Shown: piece after piece, positions 23,012-34,690 of the stretch
How positions within the stretch are numbered: the first letter of the stretch is position 1
How the letters are laid out: the number at the start of each line of letters is the position of its first letter
NCBI RefSeq assembly: GCF_002288925.2
Contig: NW_022098001.1
Span: 17,828,410 to 17,892,409, forward strand
Length of the DNA: 64,000 bases
Direction: 5' to 3'
From: Delphinapterus leucas
Lineage: Eukaryota > Chordata > Mammalia > Artiodactyla > Monodontidae
Notes under the pieces: generated by a model
The model's input: only the letters and a program-made list of their open reading frames with translations
What the model was told of the DNA's origin: nothing
The model's database searches: none
Program-made: the position numbers and the translations under genes

Positions 23012-23918
23012 ATGAAAAGGCAGAGGACTATGTACCAGATGAAGGAACAAGATAAAACCCCATAAAAACAACTAAATGAAGTGGCGATAAGGCAATTTCA
23101 GAATAATGATAGTGAAGACAATCCAGCACCTCAGAAAAACAATGGAGGCAAAGATTGAGAAGATGCAAGAAATGTTTAACAAAGACCTAGAGGAATTAGA
23201 GAACAAACAACTAGAAGAATTAAAGAACAAACAAACAGAGATGAACGATACAATAACTGAAATGAAAAATATACTAGAAGGAAACAGTAGCAGAATAACT
23301 ATGGCAGAAGAATGGATAAGTGACCTGGAAGACGGAATGGTGGAATTCACTGCCATGGAACAGAATAAAGAAAAATGAATGAAAAATAATGAAGACAGCC
23401 TAAGAGACATCTGGGACAACATTAACACACCAACATTCACATTATAGGGGTCCCAGAAGGAGAAGAGATAGAGAAAGGACTCTAGAAAATATTGGAAGAG
23501 ATTGCAGTGAAAAAAAATCCTTAAGGTGGGAAAGGAAATATCCACTCAAGGAAGTGCAGAGTTTCAGGAGGATAAACCCAAGGAGCGACATGCCGAGACA
23601 CATAGTAATCAAACTGACAAAAATTAAAGACAGAGAAATTATTGAAAGCAACAAGGGAAAAATGACATATAACAAATGAGGGAACTTCCATAAGGTTAAC
23701 AGCTGATTTCTCAGCAGAAACTCTACAAAGGCAGAAGGGAGTAGCACACTATATTTAAAGTGATGAAAGGGAAAAACCTACAACCAAGTTTACTCTACCC
23801 AGCAAGGATCTCATTCAGATTCAACGGGGAAATCAAAAGACTTACAGACAAGCAAAAGCTAAGGGAATTCAGCACCACCAAACCAGCTCTGCCACAAATG
23901 CTAAAGAAACTTCTCTAA
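23012..23918 (+). pseudogene. L1 ORF1 remnant (RNA-binding coiled-coil protein)
   Basis: In active L1s this ORF encodes the trimeric nucleic-acid chaperone of the L1 ribonucleoprotein. Here an ATG at 23012 opens into 17 codons and stops at TAA 23063-23065. Downstream, 23106-23378 still reads coiled-coil text ('MEAKIEKMQEMFNKDLEEL', 'SRITMAEEWISDLED'), then further breaks follow. The final 'LL-stop' corresponds to TAA at 23916-23918. A 24-bp in-frame tandem duplication (23187-23210 and 23211-23234) adds one extra 'LEELENKQ'-like repeat in the coiled coil. The large minus frame at 23072-23545 is antisense only. Confidence 0.9.
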
Positions 23919-25050
23919 GTGGGAAACACAAGAGAAGAAAAAGAAAAAACAAACCCAAAACAAAGAAGAAAATGGTAATAGGAACATACATATCAGTAAT
24001 TACCTTAAATGTGAATGGATTAAATGGTCTAACCAAAAGACACAGGCACACGGAATGGACACAAAACAAGACCAATATATATGCTGTCTACAAGAGGCTG
24101 ACTTCAGACCTAGGGACATATATAGACTGAAAGCGAGGGATGGAAAAAATATTCCATGCAAATGGAAATCAAAAGAAACCTGGAGTAGCAATACTCATAT
24201 CAGATAAAATAGACTTTAAAATAAAGAATGTTACAAGAGACAAGGAAGGACATTACATAATGATCATGAGATCAATCCAAGAAGAAGAAATAACAATTAT
24301 AAATGTATATGCACACAACCTAGGAGCACCTCAATACATAAGGCAAATGCTAACCGCTATAAAAGAGGAAATTGACAGTAACACAGTAATGGTGGGGTAC
24401 TTTAATACCTCACTTATACCAATGGATAGACCATCCTAACAGAAAATTAATAAAGAAACATAAACTTTGAATGACACAATAGACCAGATAGATTTAATTG
24501 ATATTTATAGGAAATTTCACCTGAAAACAGCAGATTATACTTTCTTCTCAAGTGCACATGGATCATTCTCTGTGATAGATCACATCTTGGGTCACAAATC
24601 AAGCCTCAGTAAATTTAAGAAAATTAAAATGATATCAAGCATCCTTTCTAACCACAGTGTTATGAGATTAGAAATCAATTAGAGGGAGAAAAATGTAAAA
24701 ACACAAACACATGGAGTCTAAACAATATGTTACTAAATAACCAAGAGATCACTGGAGAAATCAAAAAGGAAATCAAAAAATACCTAGAGACAAATGACAA
24801 TGAAAACACGATGATACAAAAGCTATGGGATACAGCAAAAACAGTTCTAAGAGGGAAGTTTATAACATTAAAATCATACCTCAAGTAATAAGAAAAATCT
24901 GAAATAAACAATCTAACCTTATACCTAAAGGAACTAGAGAAAGAAGAACAAACAAAACCCAAAGTTAGTAGAAGGAAAGAAATCATAAAGATCAGAGCAG
25001 AAACAAGTGAAATAGAAATAAAGAAAACAGTAGCAAATATCAATAAAACT

Positions 25051-25063
25051 AAAAGTTTGTTCT
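25051..25063 (+). repeat. Left TSD of CHR-type SINE
   Basis: 'aaaagtttgttct' recurs at 25389-25401 as 'aaaagcttgttct'. Confidence 0.85.
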
Positions 25064-25065
25064 CT

Positions 25066-25388
25066 GGGCTTCCCTGGTGGAGTAGTGGTTAAGAATCTGC
25101 CTGCCAATGCAGGGGATGTGGGTTTGAGCCCTCGTCTGGGTAGATCCCACATGCCATGGAGCAACTAAGCCCATGTGCCACAACTACTGAGCCTGCGCTC
25201 TAGAGCCCAACTGAAGCCTGTGCACCTAGAGCCCATGCTCCATAACAAGAGAAGCCACTGCAATGAGAAGTCCACACCCTGCAACGAAGAGTAGCCCCCG
25301 CTCGCTGCAACTAGAGAAAGCCTTTGCACAACAATGAAGACCCAACACAGCCAAAAATAAATAAATAAAATAAATAATTTTTTTTAGA
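25066..25388 (+). mobile_element. Long CHR-type SINE inserted in L1 ORF2
   Basis: Starts 'gggcttccctggtgg', with the tRNA-like 'gtagtggttaagaatctgcc' and B-box-like 'gggtttgagccct'. It continues through an extended body ('gcaactagagaaagcctttg', 'gaagacccaacacagcc') to an AAATAAATA tail. The longer body and higher divergence mark an older CHR subtype than the SINEs at 12037 or 62381. The TSD lies within L1 ORF2 sequence, so the SINE came after that L1. Confidence 0.92.
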
Positions 25389-25401
25389 AAAAGCTTGTTC
25401 T
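25389..25401 (+). repeat. Right TSD of CHR-type SINE
   Basis: Partner of 25051-25063; 12 of 13 bases identical. L1 ORF2 sequence resumes after it. Confidence 0.85.
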
Positions 25402-26773
25402 TTTAGAATATAAACAAAATTGATAAACCTTTAGTCAGACTCATCAAGAAAAAGAGGAAGAGGACTCAAATCAATAATATTAGAATGAAAAAGGAGAAGT
25501 TACAACAGACACTGCAGAAATACAAAGCATCATAAGATGCTTACTACAAGCAACTATATGCCAATAAAATGGACAACCATGAAGAAATGGACAAATCCTT
25601 AGAAAGGTATAACCTTCCAAGACTGAAACAGGAAGAAATAGAAAACATGAACCAGACCAATCACAAGTACTGAAATTGAAACTTGATTAAAAATCTTCCA
25701 ACAAACAAAAGTCCAGAACCAAATGGCTTCACAGGTGATTTCTATCAAACATTTAGAGAACAGTTAATACCCATCCTTCTCAAACTCTTCCAGAAAACAG
25801 CAGAGGATGGAACACTCCCAAACTCATTCTGTGTGGCCACCATCACCCTGATACCAAAACCAGACAAAGAAATACAAAAAAGAAGAAAATTACAGACCAA
25901 TATCACTGATGAATATAGATGCAAAAATCCTCAAAATAATACTAGAAAACAAAATCCAACAACACATTAAAAGGATCATACACGATGATCAAGTGGGTTT
26001 TATCCCAGAGATGTAAGGGCTCTTCAATATATGCAAATCAATCAATGTGATACACCATGCTAACAAATTGAAGAATAAAAACCATACAATCATCTAAATA
26101 GATGTAGAAAAAGCTTTTGACAAAATTCAACACATATTTATGATAAAAACTCTCTAGAAAGTGTGCATAGAGGGAACCTACCTCAACATAATAAAGGCCA
26201 TATATGACAAACCCACAGCAAACATCATTGTCAATGCTGAAAAACTAAATGCATTTCCTCTAAGATCAGGAACAAGACAAGGACGTCCCTCTCACCACTA
26301 TTATTCAACATGTTTGGAAGTCTTAGCCATGGCAATCAGAGAAGGAAAATAAATAAAAGAATACAAATTGGAAAAGAAGTGAAACTGTCACTGTTCACAG
26401 ATGACATGATTCTATACATAGATAATCATAAAGATACCACCAGTAAACTACTAGAGCTAATCAATGAAATTGGTAACGTTGCAGTATTCAAAATTATTGC
26501 ACAGAAATCTCTTGCATTCCTATGCACTTACAATGAAAGATCAGAAAGATAAATTAAGGAAAGAATCCCATTCACCATTGAAACAAAATGAATAAAATAC
26601 CTAGGAATAAACTTACCTAAGGAGGTAAGAGACCTGCATGCAGAAAACTATAAGACACTGATGAAAGAAATCAGAGATGACACAAACAGATGGAGAGATA
26701 TACCATGTTCTTGGATTGTAAGAATCAATATTGTGAAAATGACTGTACTACCCAAAGCAATCTACAGATTCAA

Positions 26774-26829
26774 TGCAAAATATATAAATAGCTCATGCAA
26801 CAACTATGCAAAATATATCAATAGCTCAT
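26774..26829 (+). repeat. 33-bp duplication at an L1 deletion scar
   Basis: A 23-base segment starting 'tgcaaaatatataaatag' at 26774 recurs at 26807 with one change. It sits exactly where roughly 0.9 kb of L1 ORF2 is missing: text from before the gap ('attcaatgc') joins text from after it ('aatatataaatagctcat'). Confidence 0.85.
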
Positions 26830-27658
26830 AAACAAACAACCCAATCAAAAAATGGACAGAAGACATAAATAGACATTTATCCAAAGAAGACATAAGAGGC
26901 ACATGAAAAGCTGCTGAACAGCACCAAATTTTAGAGAAATGCAAATCAAAACTATAATGAGGTATCACCTCACACCAGTTAGAATGGGATCATCAGAAAA
27001 TCTAGAAACAATAAATGCCGGAGAGGGTGTGGAGTAAAGGGAACCCTCTAGCACTGTTGGTGGAAATGTAAATTGATACAGCCATTATGGAGAACAGTAT
27101 GGAGTTTCCTTAACAAACTAAAGCTAGAATTACCATATGACAGAGCAATCCCCCTATTAAGCATATTCCCGTAGGAAACCATAATTCAAAAAGACACATG
27201 TACCTCAATGTTTATTGCAGCACTATTTACAATAGCCAGGGCATGGAGGCAACATAAATGCCCTTCAACAGACGAATGGATAAAGAAGATGTGGTACATA
27301 TATACAATGGTATATTACTCAGCCATAAAGAGGAACGAAATTGGGTCATTTGTAGAGATATGGATGGACCTAGAGACTGTCATACAGAGTGAAGTAAGCC
27401 AGAAAGAGAAAAACAAATATATATTAACACATATATGTGGAATCTAGAAAAATGGTACAGTTGAACCAGTTTGCAAGGCAGAAATAGAGACACAGATGTA
27501 GAGAACAAATGCATGGACACCAAGTGGGGCAAGCAGGGGTGGTCATGGTGGGATGAACTGGGAGATTGGGATAGACATATGTACATTAATATGTATAAGA
27601 TAACTAATAAGAACTTGCTGTATAAAGAAAATAAAATTAAAATTTTTAAAAGGCATGG

Positions 27659-28048
27659 CATGGCATTTTGAATTGACAATGAGTCCTTTATTTGTCATAC
27701 ATTAATATTTAAGTCATTACTTGAATGATAAGAGAAAGGAAAATCGGGGACAGTATGTAGTGATTCTGTATTTTTATTGCATTTGTAAATCAAGTTGTTT
27801 AAATTTGGGGAGTACATCTATTTTTATTATGGCCAAATTTTACTCTTTATTTCTGTCTCTGTTGTTTTTATTTGTGGAATGGAAAAAAACTGGGAAAAAA
27901 ATCTGGTTTACTACTTTTCAGTGTTTCTCTTAGAATTCTTTTAAGAGGTACTTTTCTTTGGAATTTATTCAGTTATTCTAAGAGGAGAGACTATCCCTTT
28001 GGTATTTAGATTATGAACAAACAATAAAAGGTATAAAAATTTATTGAA
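27659..28048. other. Spacer between two L1 copies
   Basis: AT-rich, no recognised feature. Confidence 0.5.
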
Positions 28049-29214
28049 GAGTGATGTCAGTAAAAATAGTGGAGTTAAGAACTCTAAAACTTTTTCCCTC
28101 CATAAAAGTAATGAACAATTTAGCAGAAATGGTTGGAATCATCTTTTTCAGAGCTCTAGAAACTAATCAAAACCTTTCACAATCAGGGTAAAACTATATT
28201 TATATAAAAAAAACAGAATCTTGTTAAAATAAAAAAAAGCAAGATTCATGGCATTTTAACCGACCATGATCCCATCTCCAACTCCCCTGGTAAGTGGTGT
28301 TCTTAAAGAAAACAGTCTGCATTTCTGGTACACATACTCATGCCAGAAGGAGCAGAATGGACCACATTTACAAAGAATTGTGGTTGTTTTGACCTGTCTT
28401 GTGTCAAATGGAGGACCAGTTCAAAGGAGTTTCCTTCATCCTACCTAACTCAGAACTCTCCCAATGCTGAGGTGGCTACCCAGGGTGCATTTGTCAAAAT
28501 ATTTATAGGCAATTACATTAGTTGTTTCTGTCTGTGGCAATGGAATACAGTTGGAGCAAACAGCAAGCTAACCAAAACTTGGGAGGAAAGGCTGGGGAAT
28601 GAGATGTTTTGGGGAATAAGGATATGAAAAATCTGACATATTCCTGGGACTCTGAAGTCCCTGCACATGTGCAGGGCTGTATGCATGTTCAGAAAAAAAG
28701 GCCCTAAGCTCTGACCTCTGGATGACCTTCAAACTCTGCACAAGTAAGAAATGAAGTCTAAGGCAGAGCTGTAAATTGCCTAGATGAGTGTTGAAGGTGT
28801 GCACTAACACACACAGAAAGCCCATCTGAAAGATTAGAAGATATATTTTGTTTCCGGGAGTTAAAGTAGTCTCTGTCCAATCACTGGATAACCACTAAGC
28901 TAACAAAATAGAGACTTCAGTCACCCCACACAACAAAGAATATAGATTTGCAAAACTAGTTCAGAAAAGTCAGTAAATAAATATATAATGACTTTTTGTA
29001 GTTGTGACAAAAAGTGGCAAAAACATACCCTGGATATGAAGTAAAATTTATTTCCCATAATTGTCACATTATAATATTCAAAATTTCCAGAATTCAATAA
29101 AAGATTATGAAGCATGCAAATAAATAAGAAAACATGACCCATACAAAGGGAACAAAGCAGGTAATAGAAACTGTTTCTGTGGAAGCCTGGCACTGGACTT
29201 ACTAAAAAATAATT

Positions 29215-30000
29215 TTAAATCACATGTTTAAACATGTTCAAAGAGCTAAAGGAAACCATGACTAAAACTAAAGGATATTGTGTCACTGAATATATAATGT
29301 TAATAAGGAGATAGCCATTATGAAAAGGTATCAAATAGAAATTCTGGCACTGAAAATTATTATAACTGAAATAAAAAATTGACTAGAGGGACTAAGTAAC
29401 AGATTTGAGAAAGAAGAAGAAAGAATCAAGAGACAAGAAGTTAGATATATTGAGATTACTCAATCTGAGAAACAGGAAAAAGAATAAAAAAAGGTGAACA
29501 GAGCCTAGGAACCCATTTGGCTACTATCAAGTATACTTGCATATGCATAATGGGAGTCCCAAAAGGAAAGGAAAGAAAGGAGTGGAAAGAATATTTGAAT
29601 AAGTACTGGTAAAAACCTTCCCAAACTTTAAAAAAAAAAAAAACAAGCATTAATATACACATCTGAGAAGCTCAATGAGTTCAAGTAGGATAAACTAAAA
29701 GAGATCTAGCCTGAGACACATTATAACCAAAGTGTTGAAAGACATAGACAGAGAGTATCATGAAAACAGTAACAGAAAAGTGACTCATCATTTAAAAGGG
29801 ATCTTCCATATGATAATAGCTGATTGCTTATCAGAATCCATGGAAGCCAGAAGGCTGTGGGATGACATATTCAAAGTGTTGAGAGAAAACAAAAATTTTC
29901 AGCTGATAATTCTATATCTGATGAAACTATCCTTCAAAAATAAAGGAGAAATTAATCCATTCCCAGATAAACAAAGCTAGAGACAAGTCCTATTAGACTT
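29215..30000 (+). pseudogene. ORF1 remnant of older L1
   Basis: The C-terminal part is readable at 29732-29980: 'KGIFHMIIADCLSESMEARR', then 'LWDDIFKVLRENKNFQL' and 'KLSFKNKGEINPFPDKQ'. This is the RNA-binding/C-terminal half of L1 ORF1p. A TAG at 29978-29980 cuts it before the usual end. The upstream half is frameshifted. Confidence 0.85.
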
Positions 30001-31923
30001 GTCCTACCTTTCAAGGTGAAATGAAAGCATACTCGACAGTAATGCAAACACACACACAAAATAAAGAACACTGTAAAGGTAACTACAAAGGCAAATATAA
30101 AAGCCAGTATTCACATGTTTCTTGTTTGTAACTTCTCTTTTTTCAGATCTTATTTAAAAGACAACTTCATAAAATAATAATTATAAATCTAGTTTTGATG
30201 GACACTCAATTACTAAAGATGTAATTTGTGAAAATAAAAGCATAAAGGGGGAGATGGAGTTATGTAGTAGCAAAGATTTTATATACTATTAAAGCTTAGT
30301 TGGTATTAACCCAAACTAGATTGCTATAAATTAATATGTTAACTGTAATTTCTAGTTTAGTTTCTAGGAGAATAATTTAAAAGTATATAGTAAAAGAAGA
30401 GACAAAAGTATTAAAATGGTACAGTAGAAAATATATATTTAGCACAAAAGAAGACAATAATGGAGGACTTGAGGAACAAAAGAGATATGACATATAGAAA
30501 CTAATAGCAAAATGCCAGAAGTCATTCCTTACAAGTTATTACATTAAATGTAAATAGATTAAGTTGTCCAAATAAGAGTCAGAGATTGGCAGAATGTATT
30601 AAAAAGATATGATGCCACTAAGCACTGTCTGCAAGAGATTCACTGTAGACTCAAAGGCAAATACAGGTTGAAAGTAAAAGGATAGGAAAAGATATTTCAT
30701 GAAAATAGTAACCAAAATAGAGCCAGATGGCTATACTTAATATTAGACAAAATCTACTTTAAGACAAAAATTGTTATAAAACACAGAGAATATTCTATAG
30801 TAATGTCAATTCATGAAGGAAATATAACAGTTATAAATGTATATACCTAAAGTAAAGCCCCAAAATACATGATGCAATTACTAACAGAATTGAAGGAAGA
30901 ATAGACAGTTCAACAATAATAATTGGAGATTTCAGTACCTCACTTTCAATAATGGATAAATGAGTAGGCAGAAGATCAGAGAGATTAGACTAGACTAGAA
31001 GGCTTGAACATTATATACCAACTAGACCTAATAAACATATATAGAGTATGTCACTCTAAAACAGCAGAATACACATTCTTTTCAAGTGCATATGGAGCAT
31101 TCTCCAAGACAGACCTTATGTTATGCCACAAAACATCTCAATAAATTAAAATCACACAAATTATGTTCTACACAACAATGGAATGAAATTATAAATCAAT
31201 GACAGAAGGAAATTTGGAAAATTCACAATTATGTGGAAATTAAACAATACATTCCTAAATTGCAATAGGTCAAAAAATAAAAGGGGAAATTAGAAAATAC
31301 TTTGAGATGAATGAAAACAGAAACACAAAATACCAAAATCATGGGATGCAATTAAACTAGTGCGCAGAGGGAAGTTTACAGCTGTAATCTTCTGTATTAA
31401 AGAGAAGAGAGCTCTCAAATGAATAACCTAAATCTACCATAAGAAATTAGAAAAAGAAGGGCAAACTAAACCCAAAGTAAGCAGAAGGAAGAGAATAAAG
31501 ATTAGTGCAGAGATAAACAAAATAGAGAATAGAAAAAAGAGAAAATTTTAAAACACAAAAGTATATTCTTTGAAAATATCAACAAAATTGGCAAACATTT
31601 TGACCAAGAAGAAAAGAAAAAGAATCAAATTACTCAAAACAAGAATGAAAGTGGGGGTATTACTACAAAGATCTGACTGAAATATAAAGTATTCAAAGAG
31701 AATACTACAGATTTTGGTATATCAACAAAGTAGATAACCTCAATGAACTAGGCAAATTCCTAAAAATGTACAATCTAATAAAGCTGACTAAAAAAGAAAA
31801 TAGAAAATATGAATAGACCTATAACAAGTAAAGAGATTGAGTTAGTAATCAAAAAACTTTCCACAAGAACAAAAAGCCCAGGACCACATAGCCTAACTGC
31901 TGGATTCTACAAAATGATTAAAG

Positions 31924-31969
31924 AAGGATTAGCACTAATTAACACTAAGGATTAGCACTAATTAACACT
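31924..31969 (+). repeat. Perfect 23-bp tandem duplication
   Basis: The unit starting 'aaggattagcactaatt' occurs at 31924-31946 and again at 31947-31969 without a mismatch, inside diverged L1 ORF2. Probably replication slippage long after insertion. Confidence 0.95.
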
Positions 31970-32061
31970 GTCTCAAACTCTTCCAAAAAATAAAGAGAAT
32001 ATTTCCTAACTCATTCTATGAAGCCAGTATTACTTTGATAATAAAGCCATACCAGAAGAAT

Positions 32062-32130
32062 AGGAATAGGAATAAAAGGAGGAGAAAGAGAAGGAGGAAG
32101 AGGAGGAAGAGGAAGAAGAAAAAAAGAACA
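32062..32130. repeat. GA-rich purine tract within L1
   Basis: Almost pure purine run of 'ggaagaggagga'-like units replaces or expands the matching L1 ORF2 sequence. Confidence 0.9.
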
Positions 32131-33360
32131 CTGTAGACTGACATCAATTATGAACAAAGATGCAAATATCTTCAATAGAATAGTAGCAAACAGAATCCAG
32201 CAGAATATTAAGAGGATTATACATGATAATTGAGATTTATCCCAGGAATTCAAGTTATTCAATGTATGAAAATCAATCAATGCAATAAGCCATGTTAATA
32301 GAATAAAGATTTTAAAGATACATGATCATATCAATAGGTGCAGAAGATGCGTTGGAAAAAAATTCAACACTTTTCATGATAAGAACACTCAGCAATCCAG
32401 GAGTAGAAAGAAAGTTCCTCAACCCGATAAAGGACATCTATGAAGAACCCAGCACTAACAACATACTTACTATGAAACACTGAAAATCTTACACCCCCAG
32501 GATCAAAAAACAAAAGTCTGCTCTTTTTACTTCCTTTCAACATTTTACTGGAAATTCTAGCAAAAGCAATTAAGCAGTATAAATAGATGAAATACATTTG
32601 AATTGGAAAGGAAGAAGTAAAACTGTATTCACAGATAACATGATCTTTATATTCAGAAAACTCTAAAGAATCCACAAAAAATAGTAGAGGTAATAAATAA
32701 GTTCAATGACACTGCAGGATACAAAATTGATATACAAAAATCAGTTGTATTTCTATACACTTGCAATGAACAATCTGAGAAGTGAAATTAATTAAAAAAA
32801 TACATTCACAATAGCATCAAAAAGGATAAAATACCTAGGAATAAACTTAACCAAGGAGGCAAAAGACTTCCACATTGAAAACTACAAGACATTGCTAAAA
32901 GAAATTAAAGACACAGATAAATGAAAAGACTTTTTGAATATCCAATAAAATTAGTATGGGCATATAATGAAATATTGTTCAGATATAAAAAACATGAAGT
33001 ACTTATACTACAACATGGATGAAACTTGAAAACATGCTGAGTGAAATAAGTCAATCACAAAGCACCACATACTGTATGATATTTTTTGTATGAAATATCT
33101 CCCTAAACTAGGCAAATCCACAGAGCCAGAGAGTAGATCATTGGTTGCCAAGGTCTGGAAAGAGAAGGGGATGGAGATTAACTGCTTAATAGATATGGGA
33201 TTTCTTTTGGGGGGGAGAAAAAATGTTCTAGAATTATATAGTAGTGATGGTTGAACAGCATTGCAAGTATACAAAAAACCCCACTGAACTGTACACTTTA
33301 ATATGGTTAAAATGATGAATTTTATGTTATGTAAATTTTAACTAAAAATTTTGTAAGTTT

Positions 33361-34137
33361 ATTGGAGAAAATATGGCAAATATTTACTTTTGCCCTTGAT
33401 TATCAGAATTAAAATATTATATTAAGTTAAATACATATAATAAACATATATAAATTTCCATGAATAAAGTAAATGATATAATTCTTAATTTTGCAACATC
33501 TAGGATTTTTTCTCATTAAAGGTAAAGAAGTAGAAAATCCCTCATAGGCAGTGCCTGAAGAGAAAGGAAAAGTAGACTTTGCTGTTTAGTATGACAACTA
33601 GGGTATTCCTTTGAATTAAACAAACGTAAACATTTTTATCTCAAATCATTGGATTCCCAGAAATAATGAACTTTAACTATAGCTTCCAGTTATATTCATT
33701 TAAATTCAAACTTGGGACTAAAATCAAAACTCTTTCAAGTAAATTAAATAGACACACAAATTTATTCTATATCTTCAGCACTGGAGGTAGGGCTCCTTGA
33801 TGTAACTAAATCTTTCATCATTTGGAGTCATTCTAAGAGTGCACTAATTGTACTTACACTGGAAACTTTCAGACAGTAATCCATGTGCTAGGATTCTCTT
33901 CCTTCAGTAAGATTACAGCTCTGCCTCAGCATGAATGTGCTTTCCCTCAGGGCTCACTAATGCCTTCAGTCGTTGCAGCATATCAAATTCCCTCTGAACT
34001 AGATTGTAATGAAATGCATGGTGCATCCTTCAAGATGGATTTGTTTCAAGGTATTTAGCAGAGGCTGAATGAAACAACATTGATGAAACAACCACACTAA
34101 AACTGATAGGATCTGATAATAACTGTTTTTTATCACC
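33361..34137. other. Unassigned AT-rich sequence
   Basis: No gene or repeat recognised. Confidence 0.5.
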
Positions 34138-34690
34138 ATCCATTCACTTGACAAACACTTGTTCAGCAGTTGTTCATTTTTTTAGCTAGACACTGCTCTT
34201 GATAAGGAGTTAAAGTTTAACACTACTTTCAAGAAGACCACAGTACATTGGGGATATGATATAGAGACAAAAATAGAAATAATAATAATTTAATGTAGCA
34301 AGTACAATGACAGAAATATGCCAGAGTGAGAACACGAGAGAGAAGCAAGTAGCATAACCTGGATGATGAGGGAAGGTTTCAAAGAAGAGTAAAATCTGTT
34401 TCTGTGGGTAAAATAGTTAACCAGAGAAAGAGGAAAAGGGAAAGTAATTCTAGACACAGGATAATAATTCATAAAGACACACAGGTAAGAAATAACATAG
34501 AGTGTAGGTAAATTGCAAGATACTTTGCAATGTTTCTAGAAGGGGTCAGACCAAGAAAAGCTTTGTATACCATGTTAAGAAGTTTAGCTATTATCATGTT
34601 GGTAATGGAAAACTACTAAATAGTTTTAAGAAGCAGCAAAGTACAGATTGATTTGTACTTTACACAGTACACCTCTGAAAGAATATGGGA
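34138..34690 (-). mobile_element. L2 LINE 3' region
   Basis: Reverse complement of L2: 'atccattcacttgacaaaca', 'tagacactgctcttgataag', 'gatgatgagggaaggtttca', 'agaaaagctttgtataccat', 'gttaagaagtttagctatta'. Order and spacing agree with L2 over about 550 bp. Confidence 0.75.

Larger units (their letters stand above)
23972..27447 (+). pseudogene. L1 ORF2 remnant (endonuclease-reverse transcriptase)
   Basis: In active L1s ORF2p nicks target DNA and reverse transcribes L1 RNA. The ATG is at 23972. The endonuclease part is readable at 24140-24439, but the usual Gly-Asp-Phe-Asn reads 'VGYFNTS', so a catalytic Asp is lost. Reverse transcriptase text is seen at 25683-25970 ('[15 protein letters not shown]', 'TLIPKPDKE') and at 26310-26552, where the two catalytic Asp remain ('LFTDDMILY'). 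The Cys-rich motif has an in-frame TAG at 27049-27051 between its Cys pairs. The C-terminus ends at TAG 27445-27447. A SINE, frameshifts and a deletion of about 0.9 kb near 26,783 break the frame. Confidence 0.92.
22108..27650 (+). mobile_element. Near-full-length L1 (decayed), plus strand
   Basis: Structure in order: 5' UTR starting 'gttcaagatggtggagtaga', ORF1 remnant, ORF2 remnant, short 3' UTR and an A/T-rich tail. The match to the cetartiodactyl L1 lineage is continuous except for a CHR-type SINE at 25066 and a deletion of roughly 0.9 kb in the second half of ORF2 near 26,783. The TSD is weak: 'aaaacagcatgg' (22096-22107) against 'aaaaggcatgg' (27648-27658). Neither ORF is open, so the copy is dead. 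Internal stops, the SINE and the deletion suggest considerable age. Confidence 0.93.
30512..33050 (+). pseudogene. ORF2 remnant of older L1
   Basis: Begins at an ATG (30512) followed by the endonuclease start ('acattaaatgtaaatagatt'). Reverse transcriptase text is seen around 31,860-32,760 ('aagcccaggaccacatagcc' and, later, 'tatttctatacacttgcaat'). There are many stops and frameshifts, a purine tract at 32,062-32,127, a 23-bp tandem duplication at 31,924 and a deletion near 32,940. Minus frames at 32011-32675 are antisense shadows. Confidence 0.85.
28049..33360 (+). mobile_element. Older L1 (L1MA/L1MB-like), plus strand
   Basis: Starts near 'gatgtcagtaaaaatagtgg', passes a 5' UTR, an ORF1 remnant around 29.2-30.0 kb, and an ORF2 remnant from 30,512. 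It ends in a 3' UTR typical of L1MA/L1MB ('cacagagccagagagtagat', 'aactgtacactttaatatgg', 'atgttatgtaaattttaac'). Text jumps near 32,940 from mid ORF2 to its C-terminal end, so over 1 kb is deleted. No frame is intact. It is clearly more diverged than the L1 upstream. Confidence 0.9.

Noticed and set aside
23072..23545. 157-codon minus frame
   Set aside because: Antisense shadow of the L1 ORF1 coiled-coil region; T-rich strand gives Leu/Phe/Ser-rich peptide.
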